Below, piece by piece: positions 34,747 through 43,959 of a stretch of 64,000 nucleotides of DNA (the stretch's first letter is position 1; the number at the start of each line of letters is the position of its first letter). The notes under the pieces were generated by a model. That model did not search any database. It had not been told where the DNA came from and was given only the letters and a program-made list of their open reading frames with translations. The DNA comes from Pseudomonas gingeri (GTDB lineage: Bacteria; Pseudomonadota; Gammaproteobacteria; Pseudomonadales; Pseudomonadaceae), in contig NZ_JACAOR010000008.1 in assembly GCF_013386115.1 (NCBI RefSeq), positions 124,001-188,000 of the forward strand, given 5' to 3'. The position numbers and the translations under genes are program-made.

Positions 34747-36531
34747 ATGACAAAAACAACAATGCGCGCCATCTTCACGCCGCAGGCGCTGGCTATCGCC
34801 GTGGCCCTGGGCGCCAGCGCCCAGGCCAACGCGGTTTCGTTCAACATCGGCGAGATCGAAGGGAAGTTCGACTCTTCCCTGTCGGTCGGCGCGAGCTGGG
34901 GCATGCGCGATGCCGACAAGAAACTGGTAGGGGTTACCAACGGCGGTACCGGGCAGGCCTCCACCGGTGATGACGGGCGCCTGAACTTCAAGAAGGGCGA
35001 TACCTTCTCGAAGATCTTCAAGGGCATCCATGACCTGGAATTGAAGTATGGCGATACCGGCGTCTTCGTTCGTGGCAAGTACTGGTATGACTTCGAACTG
35101 GCCGATGGCGACCGCGAGTTCAAGGATCTCAGCGACCATCATCGCGACGAAGGGGCACGCTCTTCCGGCGCGCAACTGCTCGACGCCTTTGTCTACCACA
35201 ACTACTCCATCGCCGACCTGCCGGGCACCGTGCGCCTGGGCAAGCAGGTGGTCAGCTGGGGCGAAAGCACCTTTATCGGCAACTCCATCAACAGCATCAA
35301 CCCCATCGACGTCTCGGCTTTCCGCCGGCCCGGCGCCGAGATCAAGGAAGGCCTGATCCCGGTCAATATGTTCTTCGCTTCCCAGAGCCTCACCGATGCG
35401 CTGACGGTCGAGGGCTTCTACCAGTTGAACTGGGAAAACACCGTGGTGGACAACTGCGGGACCTTCTTCGGCAACGATGTGGTGCAACACGGGTGCAACA
35501 ACAACTACACCGTCGGCAGCCCGGCCATCGCGCCGTTGCAGCCACTGGCGGCTGCCTTTGGGCAGGGCTTCGAGGTCACTCCAGAGGGCGTTGTGGTACA
35601 GCGCAGCAACGACCGCGAGGCTCGCGATGGCGGTCAATGGGGCATGGCCTTGCGTTGGCTGGGCAGTGACACCGAATACGGCCTCTACTTCATGAACTAC
35701 CACAGCCGGACGCCGACTGTGGGCACCACCACCGCAGGCCAGAGCACCATCAATTCACTGGGCAGCATCCTGCCGCTGGCGCCGGCTGCCGTCCGCAGCG
35801 GCCTGGCGCAAAGCATCATGCTGGGACGTGGTCAGTACTACCTCGAATACCCGGAAGATATCCGTCTCTACGGCGCCAGCTTCTCCACCACGTTGCCGAC
35901 CGGCACCGCCTGGAGTGGCGAGATCAGCTATCGTCCCAACGCCCCGGTGCAACTCAACACCACCGACCTGACCCTGGCGCTGGTCAATCCGATTGCCGGC
36001 GGCGCCGCCTCGCCGATCAGAACCACGGCCGGCTCCGACAACACCGGCTATCGCCGCAAGGAAATCACCCAGGCGCAAACCACCCTCACGCAGTTCTTCG
36101 ACCAGGTCATGGGCGCCGATCGCCTGACCCTGGTGGGCGAGGCCGGGATCACCTACGTCGGTGGCCTGGAGTCCAAGGACAAACTGCGCTACGGGCGTGA
36201 CTCGGTCTACGGTGCCTACGGCTTCCAGGGCGATACCGGCGGCTTTGTCACCGCCACCTCCTGGGGCTACCGCGCCCGGGCGATCCTCGACTACAGCAAC
36301 GTGTTCGCCGGGGTCAACCTCAAGCCCAACCTGTCCTGGTCCCATGACGTCAAGGGCTACGGTCCCAACGGCATTTTCAACGAAGGCGCCAAGGCAGTGA
36401 GCATCGGTGTCGATGCCGACTACCGCAACACCTACACCGCGAGCCTCAGCTACACCGACTTTTTCGGTGGCCGCTACAACACCCTGACCGACCGTGACTT
36501 CCTCGCGCTCAGCGTCGGCGCGAACTTCTGA
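34747..36531 (+). CDS. DUF1302 family outer-membrane-associated protein
   Basis: The 594-residue protein has a signal peptide (start MTKTTMRAIF, cleavage near AQANA) and then the DUF1302 domain, with many aromatic-ended beta strands (FNIGEIEGKFDSSLSVGASWGMR, LGKQVVSWGES) that look like a barrel ending in VGANF. ATG 34747 is used; the frame is open upstream. DUF1302 genes usually sit beside DUF1329, as here, and are linked in the literature to export or uptake of hydrophobic compounds; the exact role is unknown. Confidence 0.9.
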   Translation: MTKTTMRAIFTPQALAIAVALGASAQANAVSFNIGEIEGKFDSSLSVGASWGMRDADKKLVGVTNGGTGQASTGDDGRLNFKKGDTFSKIFKGIHDLELKYGDTGVFVRGKYWYDFELADGDREFKDLSDHHRDEGARSSGAQLLDAFVYHNYSIADLPGTVRLGKQVVSWGESTFIGNSINSINPIDVSAFRRPGAEIKEGLIPVNMFFASQSLTDALTVEGFYQLNWENTVVDNCGTFFGNDVVQHGCNNNYTVGSPAIAPLQPLAAAFGQGFEVTPEGVVVQRSNDREARDGGQWGMALRWLGSDTEYGLYFMNYHSRTPTVGTTTAGQSTINSLGSILPLAPAAVRSGLAQSIMLGRGQYYLEYPEDIRLYGASFSTTLPTGTAWSGEISYRPNAPVQLNTTDLTLALVNPIAGGAASPIRTTAGSDNTGYRRKEITQAQTTLTQFFDQVMGADRLTLVGEAGITYVGGLESKDKLRYGRDSVYGAYGFQGDTGGFVTATSWGYRARAILDYSNVFAGVNLKPNLSWSHDVKGYGPNGIFNEGAKAVSIGVDADYRNTYTASLSYTDFFGGRYNTLTDRDFLALSVGANF

Positions 36532-36554
36532 TCAAGGCTGAAAAGGACTACTTT

Positions 36555-37922
36555 ATGCGTAAGATGATCCTGCAATGCGGCGCCCTGGCCCTGAGTCTGC
36601 TGGCGGCCAACGTGATGGCGGCGGTTTCCCCGGAGGAAGCGGCCAAGCTCGGCACCACCCTGACCCCGATCGGCGCGGAAAAGGCCGGCAATGCCGATGG
36701 CTCGATCCCGGCCTATACCGGCGGCATCCCGAAAAATGCCGGCGCGGTGGACAGCAAGGGCTTCCTCGCCGACCCGTTCGCCAATGAAAAACCGTTGTTC
36801 GTCATCACCGCGGCCACCGCCGACCAGTACAAGGCCAAGCTCTCGGACGGCCAGCTGGCGATGTTCAAGCGTTATCCGGAGACCTACAAGATCCCGGTCT
36901 ATCCGACCCACCGCACCGTGGCCCTGCCGCAAGCGGTGCTGGACTCGGCCAAGCGCAGCGCCCTCAACGTCACCACGATCAACGACGGCAACGGCCTGGC
37001 GAACTTCACCGGCAACCGCTACTACGCCTTCCCGATTCCGAAGAACGGCGTGGAAGTGCTGTGGAACCATATCACCCGTTATCACGGTGGCAACCTGCGA
37101 CGCACCATCACCCAGGCGACGCCGCAGACCAACGGCTCCTTCACCCCGATCACCTTCGAGGAAGAAGCCGCGGTGCCGTCGGAAGTGCCCGACCTGGCAC
37201 CGGACAAGGGTTCCAACGTGCTGACCTTCTTCAAGCAGGAAGTCACTGCGCCGGCGCGCCTGGCGGGCAACGTGCTGCTGGTGCACGAAACCCTCGACCA
37301 GGTGAAGGAGCCGCGCCTGGCCTGGGTCTACAACGCCGGCCAGCGCCGCGTGCGCCGTGCCCCGCAAGTCGCCTATGACGGTCCGGGTACGGCCGCCGAC
37401 GGCCTGCGCACCTCGGACAACTTCGACATGTTCTCCGGCGCGCCGGACCGCTACGACTGGAAACTGATCGGCAAGAAGGAGATGTACATCCCCTACAACA
37501 GCTACAAGCTGGACTCGCCGACCCTCAAGTACACCGACGTGATCAAGGCCGGCCACATCAACCAGGACCTGACCCGCTACGAGCTGCACCGGGTCTGGGA
37601 AATCGAGGGCACGGTCAAGCCGAGCGAACGGCACATCTATGCCAAACGCCATATGTACATCGACGAAGACAGCTGGCAGGTCGCGCTGGTGGACCACTAT
37701 GACGGTCGCGGCCAACTGTGGCGGGTCGCCGAAGGCCATGCGCAGTTCTACTACGATCACCAGGTGCCGGCCTACACCGTGGAAACGCTGTACGACCTGA
37801 TCGCCGGGCGCTACATCGCCCTGGGCATGAAGAACGAAGAGAAACACAGCTTCCAGTTCGGCTTTGTCGGCAAGGCGGCGGACTACACGCCGGCGGCGCT
37901 GCGGGCGAGCGGGGTTCGCTAG
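36555..37922 (+). CDS. DUF1329 family periplasmic/outer-membrane lipoprotein-like protein
   Basis: This 455-residue protein has a signal peptide (MRKMILQCGALALSLLAANVMA) and the DUF1329 domain, which is related to the LolA/LolB half-barrel lipoprotein-carrier fold. Typical segments are LTPIGAEKAGNADGSIPAYTGG and WVYNAGQRRVRRAP. It follows DUF1302 by 23 bases. The pair probably forms an envelope transport unit for a hydrophobic ligand, which is inference. Confidence 0.9.
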   Translation: MRKMILQCGALALSLLAANVMAAVSPEEAAKLGTTLTPIGAEKAGNADGSIPAYTGGIPKNAGAVDSKGFLADPFANEKPLFVITAATADQYKAKLSDGQLAMFKRYPETYKIPVYPTHRTVALPQAVLDSAKRSALNVTTINDGNGLANFTGNRYYAFPIPKNGVEVLWNHITRYHGGNLRRTITQATPQTNGSFTPITFEEEAAVPSEVPDLAPDKGSNVLTFFKQEVTAPARLAGNVLLVHETLDQVKEPRLAWVYNAGQRRVRRAPQVAYDGPGTAADGLRTSDNFDMFSGAPDRYDWKLIGKKEMYIPYNSYKLDSPTLKYTDVIKAGHINQDLTRYELHRVWEIEGTVKPSERHIYAKRHMYIDEDSWQVALVDHYDGRGQLWRVAEGHAQFYYDHQVPAYTVETLYDLIAGRYIALGMKNEEKHSFQFGFVGKAADYTPAALRASGVR

Positions 37923-37940
37923 GCAACACTGTTTCCCACT

Positions 37941-38022
37941 GTAGGAGCTGGCTTGCCAGCGAAGGGGCCATCAGCGGCGCTGCAAGTCTCGAGGGCCTCT
38001 TCGTGGGCAAGCCCACTCCCAC
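37941..38022. repeat. REP doublet after the DUF1329 gene
   Basis: GTAGGAGCTGGCTTGCCAGC at the left and a diverged inverted copy (GGGCAAGCCCACTCCCAC) at the right. Confidence 0.75.
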
Positions 38023-38090
38023 AGTGCTCTGTGTCGCACCCAAGAATCAGCAGCGCCCCTGGACCTGAGTCGGCTTGCCGTGGCCGTCTC

Positions 38091-38870
38091 TCAGAGCGCC
38101 GAGGCGGGGAAGTATTTTTTCACCAGCGCCGCGAGGCGCGCAGCCGTTTCGATATCCATCCTGCCGTCATGGTTGTCGGCCCTGAAGTGCAATTGAAAGG
38201 CGCGGATCAGTTGCCACAAGCCCTGCTCCGAGGTCGCTTTCGAGGTGTCGTAGCCATAGGCCTTGAACTGCGCCAGCAAGGTGGCCGGCTGCGGCAGGCC
38301 CTGTTCGGTGAAACGGCTGAGATAACTGTCCCTGGTGGTTTCGTCGTACCAGGCGCCGATGCCTGCCTGATACAGCTGCTGCCAGGGAAAGGCCGCGCCC
38401 GGATCGCTCTTGCGGCCCACGGCGATATCGCTGTGGCCGACCACATTGACCGGGCTGATGGCGGGGTAGCGCGCGAGGATGTTCAGCGCCAGTTCCTTGA
38501 CCGCCTCGATCTGCGGCTCGGGGTAGGGCGGGAAGGTGAACTGTCCATTGTCGTCGGTCGCCAGGTTGACGATCTCGATGCCAATGGAGCTGTCGTTGAG
38601 ATTGCTACGGTTGCCCCAGCTACTGGTTCCCGCGTGCCAGGCCCGGTCGTTCTCATTGACCAGGTTGAAGATGTTCTGGGTGTTGAAGCCCGCCGCGATA
38701 TAGGACGCATCGGCCGGGTCCGGGACGAGGTAGTGGGCGCTGACATGGGGGCCGGTCAGGCTGTCGATCGAAGCCTGGAAGTTGCCCGCCGTGTAATGCA
38801 TCACGAGAAAGCGGACCCGACTGTCAAAACTCCTGGTTGCGCGGTAGGTGGTGTATTTGATGATGTTCAT
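38091..38870 (-). CDS. AmpD-type N-acetylmuramoyl-L-alanine amidase (AmpDh2/AmpDh3-like)
   Basis: The 259-residue protein has an amidase_2 domain with zinc ligands His25 (VMHYTAGN), His146 (VVGHSDIA) and Asp156 (KSDPG), catalytic-region Glu99 (SIGIEIVN), and a C-terminal peptidoglycan-binding domain (about 185-259). It cleaves the bond between MurNAc or anhydro-MurNAc and the peptide stem. It lacks a signal peptide, which resembles AmpDh3 (a reported type VI effector in P. aeruginosa) rather than AmpDh2. No secretion or immunity gene is adjacent. Confidence 0.9.
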   Translation of the reverse strand: MNIIKYTTYRATRSFDSRVRFLVMHYTAGNFQASIDSLTGPHVSAHYLVPDPADASYIAAGFNTQNIFNLVNENDRAWHAGTSSWGNRSNLNDSSIGIEIVNLATDDNGQFTFPPYPEPQIEAVKELALNILARYPAISPVNVVGHSDIAVGRKSDPGAAFPWQQLYQAGIGAWYDETTRDSYLSRFTEQGLPQPATLLAQFKAYGYDTSKATSEQGLWQLIRAFQLHFRADNHDGRMDIETAARLAALVKKYFPASAL

Positions 38871-39118
38871 GAGACGAACTCTTTAAGCGTGGAACAAGAC
38901 AGTAAGGCTTGTGGACTGCGCTGTTTTTAAGAGCTTTCCTTGTGCGGCGTAGGGTGTTTTTGAAATGCCCCTGCGATCCCTCGGGGCGACCCGGCGCGCC
39001 GGGCGCGACCGGTCGGTCAGTTTCCTTATGGCCGTCAATCAGTGTGCTGAATACTCATTCAACAAAGCGGCCCATGAGGACTAGGGTGGCGGTATAAAAC
39101 CAAGAAAAGGCCGCCGCA

Positions 39119-41668
39119 ATGACCGCCATGACCCCGCGTCTGGATCGTCCCGGGTTCTTGCCTCGTTTATCTTCCCGCCATCTGCCGCGCCCACGCCTGA
39201 GCACACCCTTGATCGAATCGTCGGCACGGGTGCGCCTGCTCTGTGCCCCCGCCGGCAGCGGCAAGAGCGCCCTGCTCGCCGAATGCCTGTTGCAGGCAGC
39301 GCCCAACTGCGGCGTGTGCTGGCTGCCACTGGCCGGCGCCAGCCTGAGCAGCGAGGCCTTCTGTTGCGCCCTGGCCGAGGCGCTGGGCCTGGACGATGCC
39401 CGGGATGAAGCGAGCCTGTTGGCCCGGCTGGCCCGCTGGACCCTGCCGACCTGGATCTTTCTCGACGACTACTGCCGCTTGCCCAACCCGGCCCTGGACC
39501 AGTTGCTCGATCGCCTGCTGGCGGTCAGCAGCCCGGTCCTGAGCTGGTGGCTGGGCGGGCGGCGACGGCCCCATTGCAACTGGCCCCGGCTGTTGCTGGA
39601 AGGCGAACTCTACGAGGTCGACGGCCCGAGCCTGGCTTTCGAGCGCGGCGAGATCGAACGCCTGGTGGTCAATCCGACAGTCCAGGTGTCGGCCCAGTGC
39701 ATCGACCGGATCGGCCAGTACACCGCCGGCTGGTGCGCGGGTGTACGGGTCGCCCTGCTGGAGGCGCCGGCGTGGATCGCCAACGATCCCGAGGTCGGCT
39801 CGCGACGTTCGGCGACGCTGCTCGATTACCTGCAACACGAACTGTTCGATGCCCTGGCGCCCGAGCTGGCCGAAGCCTGGCGCGTACTGGCGCATCTGCC
39901 GCGTTTCAATGCCGATCTCTGCGAGCATCTGTTCGGTGCCGGGGAGGGCGCCCAGTGGATGCGCACCCTGCAGGAGCTGGGCTGTTTCATCGAACCCTGG
40001 GAGGACTCCACGGAATGGCTGCGGGTGTTCGCGCCGCTGACCCTGCTGCTGCGCGATGAGCCCTGGCCGGCCGGGCGTTCCTGGCATCGCCGCGCCTGCC
40101 AGTGGTTCAGTGCCCGAGGCGATTGGCAGGCGGCGGTGGAGCAGGCCCTGGCCGCCGAAGAGTTCGAGGTCGCGGCCAGCCTGCTGCACAACTTCACCTT
40201 CGACTATCTGTTCCAGGGCCAGAACGTCGCGCTGCTGTTGCGCCTGCACGAGCAACAGCCGGACGAGCTGATGTTCGGCACACCGCATCTGCTCGGCCTG
40301 ATCACCACGGCGTTGCTGTTCGCCGGACGTTTCGACGAGGCGGCCCACAGCATCGAACAGATGGCCCGCTTCACCCCGCAACCGTCCGCCGCGGCCCAAC
40401 GACAACTGCTGGCGCGCTGGCAGGCCCAGCAGGGCTGGTTGCTGCACTTGCAGGGGCAGGCGCGGTCGGCGCGCGAGCATTTTCTCGACGCCCTCCACGA
40501 TCTGCCGGCGGCGGCGTGGCCGGCACGGCTGTTCTGCCTGTCGGGGCTGACCCAGCAGGCCCTGCTCAACGGCGAGCTGGAACAGGCCCAGGCGTTGAGC
40601 CGCGAGGCCCTGTGCCTGGCGCGCGCCCAGGGATCGTTGCTGTTCGAGGCATTGCTGGAGCTGGATCACGCGCAGTTGCTGGAGCAGCGCGGCGCCCTGC
40701 ATCGCAGTGAAGCCTTGCTGGATAACGTGCAGGCCCTGTTGACGGCCAAGCGTTACCTGACCGGCCCGTTGCGCGGTCGGGTCGCGTTGCGCCAGGGCCG
40801 CATTGCCTTGCGCCAGGGCCGCGACCAGCAGGCCGCCGAGTATTTCCAGGCCGGACTCGACGAATGCCTGCGCAGTCAGGACAAGCGTGCCCTGTACGGT
40901 TTCCTCGGCCTGGCGCTGCTGGATGCCAACCACGGCGACTATGCCCAGGCCTTCGTCCGTCTGCGCGATGCCGAGCGACTGATGCAGCAGCGGCATATTC
41001 CGGATCTGGTGTACCGCGCGGTGCTGTTGATGATCAGCAGCCATCTCTGGCTGCAACAGGGACGTCCCGAACTGGCGGACGAGGCCTTGACCCGGGTGCT
41101 GCGCCATTATCGCGGGCCGAACGCTGTGCAGGCGCCACCGGCCACCCTGGAGCTGATTCCACGGCTGGAATACCTGTTGATCCTGGCCCGGGTGTATCAG
41201 CGCAAGCCCTGTGCCGGGCTGGAGTCGCTGGCGCAGTTGTTGGCGCAGGCACAGCAGCGGGGCATGCAGGGGATCGAAACGGAAATCCGCCTGGCCCTGG
41301 CGGAGGTGGCTTTTCTGGAAAGCCGCAGCGCCCTGGCCAAGACCCACCTCGGCGAGGGGCTGGCGCTGGTCGGCCGCTGCCATCTGCAGCAGGCCTTGCG
41401 TGAGCTGCGCCTGCGTCAGCCGGGGATCCTCTCGGCACTGGGCTTCGAGGAAGAACTGATCGCCACGGGGGACAATCCCCTCAGCCAGCGCGAGCTGGAA
41501 GTGCTCAAGCTGATCGCCCTGGGCAGTTCCAATCTGGAGATTGCCACCCAGTTGTTCATCTCGCTGCACACGGTGAAAACCCATGCCCGCCGCATCCACA
41601 GCAAGCTGGGGGTGGAGCGCCGCACCCAGGCGGTGGCGAAGGCCAAGGCGCTGGGCCTGATGGGGTAA
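39119..41668 (+). CDS. Large MalT/LuxR-type ATP-dependent transcriptional regulator
   Basis: This 849-residue STAND-type regulator has a Walker A P-loop at about 42-50 (LCAPAGSGKSALL), an ATPase core with FLDDYCRLPNP as Walker B, a central TPR-like helical array (about 400-760, rich in LARWQAQQGW-type pairs), and a C-terminal LuxR helix-turn-helix (about 785-849: LSQRELEVLKLIALGSSNLEIATQ). Such MalT-like proteins sense a small molecule and activate catabolic genes. Candidate targets are the DUF1302-DUF1329 pair or the hmg region beside it. Confidence 0.92.
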   Translation: MTAMTPRLDRPGFLPRLSSRHLPRPRLSTPLIESSARVRLLCAPAGSGKSALLAECLLQAAPNCGVCWLPLAGASLSSEAFCCALAEALGLDDARDEASLLARLARWTLPTWIFLDDYCRLPNPALDQLLDRLLAVSSPVLSWWLGGRRRPHCNWPRLLLEGELYEVDGPSLAFERGEIERLVVNPTVQVSAQCIDRIGQYTAGWCAGVRVALLEAPAWIANDPEVGSRRSATLLDYLQHELFDALAPELAEAWRVLAHLPRFNADLCEHLFGAGEGAQWMRTLQELGCFIEPWEDSTEWLRVFAPLTLLLRDEPWPAGRSWHRRACQWFSARGDWQAAVEQALAAEEFEVAASLLHNFTFDYLFQGQNVALLLRLHEQQPDELMFGTPHLLGLITTALLFAGRFDEAAHSIEQMARFTPQPSAAAQRQLLARWQAQQGWLLHLQGQARSAREHFLDALHDLPAAAWPARLFCLSGLTQQALLNGELEQAQALSREALCLARAQGSLLFEALLELDHAQLLEQRGALHRSEALLDNVQALLTAKRYLTGPLRGRVALRQGRIALRQGRDQQAAEYFQAGLDECLRSQDKRALYGFLGLALLDANHGDYAQAFVRLRDAERLMQQRHIPDLVYRAVLLMISSHLWLQQGRPELADEALTRVLRHYRGPNAVQAPPATLELIPRLEYLLILARVYQRKPCAGLESLAQLLAQAQQRGMQGIETEIRLALAEVAFLESRSALAKTHLGEGLALVGRCHLQQALRELRLRQPGILSALGFEEELIATGDNPLSQRELEVLKLIALGSSNLEIATQLFISLHTVKTHARRIHSKLGVERRTQAVAKAKALGLMG

Positions 41669-41680
41669 TCCCGGGGCCGG

Positions 41681-42478
41681 TCAGCCCTGTGGCTGATAAC
41701 CCATCCGCCAACTGACGGCTTCGCTCGCCGCCAGCAGGCGCTTGGCCGCCGGGCCGTCCTCATCGGCGTGAAACAGCGAGGTCGGGCCGACCACGGTCAA
41801 CACCGCCGCCACCTTGCCCACGGCGTTGAACACCGGTGCCGACAGCGCATCGACCCCCGGCATCAACAACCCGTGGACAAAATGCAGACCGCGCCGGCGG
41901 ATCTGCTCGCAGGTCATGGCATAGGCCGCGGCATCGGCCAGCGGGTGAGGGGAGCCGGCCCTGAGTTCGGCCTCGCGCAGATCGGCGGTCTCGCGATCCG
42001 GGAGAAAGGCATTGAACACCAGCCCGGTGGATGAACTGAGCAACGGCAGCACCGAGCCCAACTGCGTCACCACCGTCACCGAGCGCACTGCCGGTTCGAT
42101 ATGCACCACGGTCGCGCCGTGATTGCCCCAGACCGCCAGGAAGCAGCTTTCATTGAGGTCGTCGCGCAACTCCGCCAGGGGCAGCGCGGCCACTTGCAGC
42201 ACGTCCATGCTGTTCAGCGCCGCCAGGCCGACCCGCAGCGCCTCGCGGCCGAGACCGTAGTGGTTGGTGGCCACGTTCTGTTCGGCGAAGCCACTGGCAA
42301 TCAGCGCCTGCAGGTAGCGGTGGACCTTGCTCGCCGGCATCTGCACGTGCTCGGCCAGGCGCGACAGCGAGGTGCTGGGCGACAGTTCGGCCAGGGCCTT
42401 GAGGATGTCGGTGCCGACCTCGGCCGAGCGGACTTTCTGTTTACCGTTGCTGTCGCTGGTACTGCGCGGCTTTTCCAT
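41681..42478 (-). CDS. hmgR: HmgR, IclR-family repressor of homogentisate catabolism
   Basis: The 265-residue IclR-type regulator has an N-terminal winged helix (about 18-80: SLSRLAEHVQMPASKVHRYLQALIASG) and a C-terminal effector-binding domain. It is divergent from hmgABC, the location of P. putida HmgR, which represses hmgABC until homogentisate is present. A 17-base palindrome between the two start codons is a good operator. Confidence 0.92.
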   Translation of the reverse strand: MEKPRSTSDSNGKQKVRSAEVGTDILKALAELSPSTSLSRLAEHVQMPASKVHRYLQALIASGFAEQNVATNHYGLGREALRVGLAALNSMDVLQVAALPLAELRDDLNESCFLAVWGNHGATVVHIEPAVRSVTVVTQLGSVLPLLSSSTGLVFNAFLPDRETADLREAELRAGSPHPLADAAAYAMTCEQIRRRGLHFVHGLLMPGVDALSAPVFNAVGKVAAVLTVVGPTSLFHADEDGPAAKRLLAASEAVSWRMGYQPQG

Positions 42479-42550
42479 GGAGGCAATGTGATCCCGGGAC
42501 GAATGGGCGTCTTTATAGCTTGACGGGCATCGTCAATCAAATTACGTTTT

Positions 42551-42567
42551 GCATAATCGAATTACGC
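42551..42567. promoter_or_regulatory. Probable HmgR operator
   Basis: GCATAATCGAATTACGC is a 17-base palindrome with one mismatched pair, midway between hmgR and hmgA. A 17-base palindrome is the reported type of HmgR site in P. putida. Confidence 0.65.
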
Positions 42568-42657
42568 AATACATAATTTCGCACCGATAAAAACAAACCG
42601 ACCTTGCTGCATGTCGATGATCGAGGCAGACAACGGTCCACTCCCTCAGGAGGCTCC

Positions 42658-43956
42658 ATGAACCTCGACTCCACGACGCTGGCCTATCAGTCCGGCTTCG
42701 GCAATGAATTCAGCAGCGAGGCGTTGCCCGGTGCCCTGCCGGTCGGCCAGAACTCGCCGCAGAAAGCCCCCTACGGGCTCTACACCGAACTGTTTTCCGG
42801 CACCGCCTTCACCATGGCCCGCAGCGAAGCCCGGCGGACCTGGATGTATCGGATTCAGCCGTCGGCCAATCATCCGGCGTTTGTCCGGCTCGACCGGCAA
42901 CTGGCCGGTGGCCCGCTGGGCGCCGTGACCCCCAACCGCCTGCGCTGGAACCCGTTGGATATTCCGGCCGAGCCCACCGACTTCATCGATGGCCTGGTGG
43001 GCATGGCGGCCAATTCGGGCGCGGACAAACCGGCGGGCATCAGCATCTACGGCTACCGTGCCAACCGTTCGATGGAGCGGGTGTTCTTCAATGCCGACGG
43101 CGAACTGCTGCTGGTGCCCGAATTGGGCCGCCTGCGTATCGCCACGGAGCTCGGGGTACTGGAACTGCAACCGCTGGAAATCGCCGTGCTGCCCCGGGGG
43201 CTGAAATTCCGCGTCGAACTGCTCGATCCCCAGGCCCGCGGCTATATCGCCGAAAACCACGGTGCCCCGCTGCGCCTGCCGGACCTCGGGCCGATCGGCA
43301 GCAACGGCCTGGCCAATCCCCGTGACTTCCTCACGCCGGTGGCCCATTACGAAGACCTCAAGCAACCGACCACCCTGGTACAGAAATTCCTCGGTGAGCT
43401 GTGGGGCTGCGAACTCGATCATTCGCCGCTGAACGTGGTCGCCTGGCACGGCAACAACGTGCCGTACAAGTACGACCTGCGCCGCTTCAATACCATCGGC
43501 ACGGTCAGCTTCGATCACCCGGATCCGTCGATCTTCACCGTCCTGACCTCGCCCACCAGCGTCCACGGCCTGGCCAACCTCGACTTCGTGATCTTCCCGC
43601 CGCGCTGGATGGTCGCCGAGAACACCTTCCGGCCGCCGTGGTTCCACCGCAACCTGATGAACGAATTCATGGGCCTGATCCAGGGCGCCTACGACGCCAA
43701 GGCCGAAGGTTTCCTGCCGGGCGGGGCCTCCCTGCACAGTTGCATGAGTGCCCACGGCCCGGACGGCGAAACCTGCAGCAAGGCGATTGCCGCCGACCTG
43801 GCTCCGAGCAAGATCGACAACACCATGGCCTTCATGTTCGAGACCAGCCAGGTGCTGCGCCCGAGCCGTTTCGCCCTCGACTGCCCGCAGTTGCAGAACA
43901 ATTACGACGCTTGCTGGGCGACGTTGCCCGCCACCTTCAACCCGGATCGGAGATAA
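42658..43956 (+). CDS. hmgA: HmgA, homogentisate 1,2-dioxygenase
   Basis: This 432-residue iron enzyme opens the ring of homogentisate to maleylacetoacetate in Tyr/Phe breakdown. Landmarks are YQSGFGNEFSSEALPGALP at the N-terminus, NVVAWHGNNVPYKYDLRRFN, and the iron-site region PPWFHRNLMNEFMGLI with LHSCMSAHGPD. ATG 42658 has AGGAGG just upstream. hmgB follows after 3 bases. Confidence 0.97.
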   Translation: MNLDSTTLAYQSGFGNEFSSEALPGALPVGQNSPQKAPYGLYTELFSGTAFTMARSEARRTWMYRIQPSANHPAFVRLDRQLAGGPLGAVTPNRLRWNPLDIPAEPTDFIDGLVGMAANSGADKPAGISIYGYRANRSMERVFFNADGELLLVPELGRLRIATELGVLELQPLEIAVLPRGLKFRVELLDPQARGYIAENHGAPLRLPDLGPIGSNGLANPRDFLTPVAHYEDLKQPTTLVQKFLGELWGCELDHSPLNVVAWHGNNVPYKYDLRRFNTIGTVSFDHPDPSIFTVLTSPTSVHGLANLDFVIFPPRWMVAENTFRPPWFHRNLMNEFMGLIQGAYDAKAEGFLPGGASLHSCMSAHGPDGETCSKAIAADLAPSKIDNTMAFMFETSQVLRPSRFALDCPQLQNNYDACWATLPATFNPDRR

Positions 43957-43959
43957 CCC

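Noticed and set aside
39167..41599. 810-residue leftward open frame
   Set aside because: Antisense to the MalT-like regulator; composition rich in Gln, Arg and Gly as expected of a shadow.
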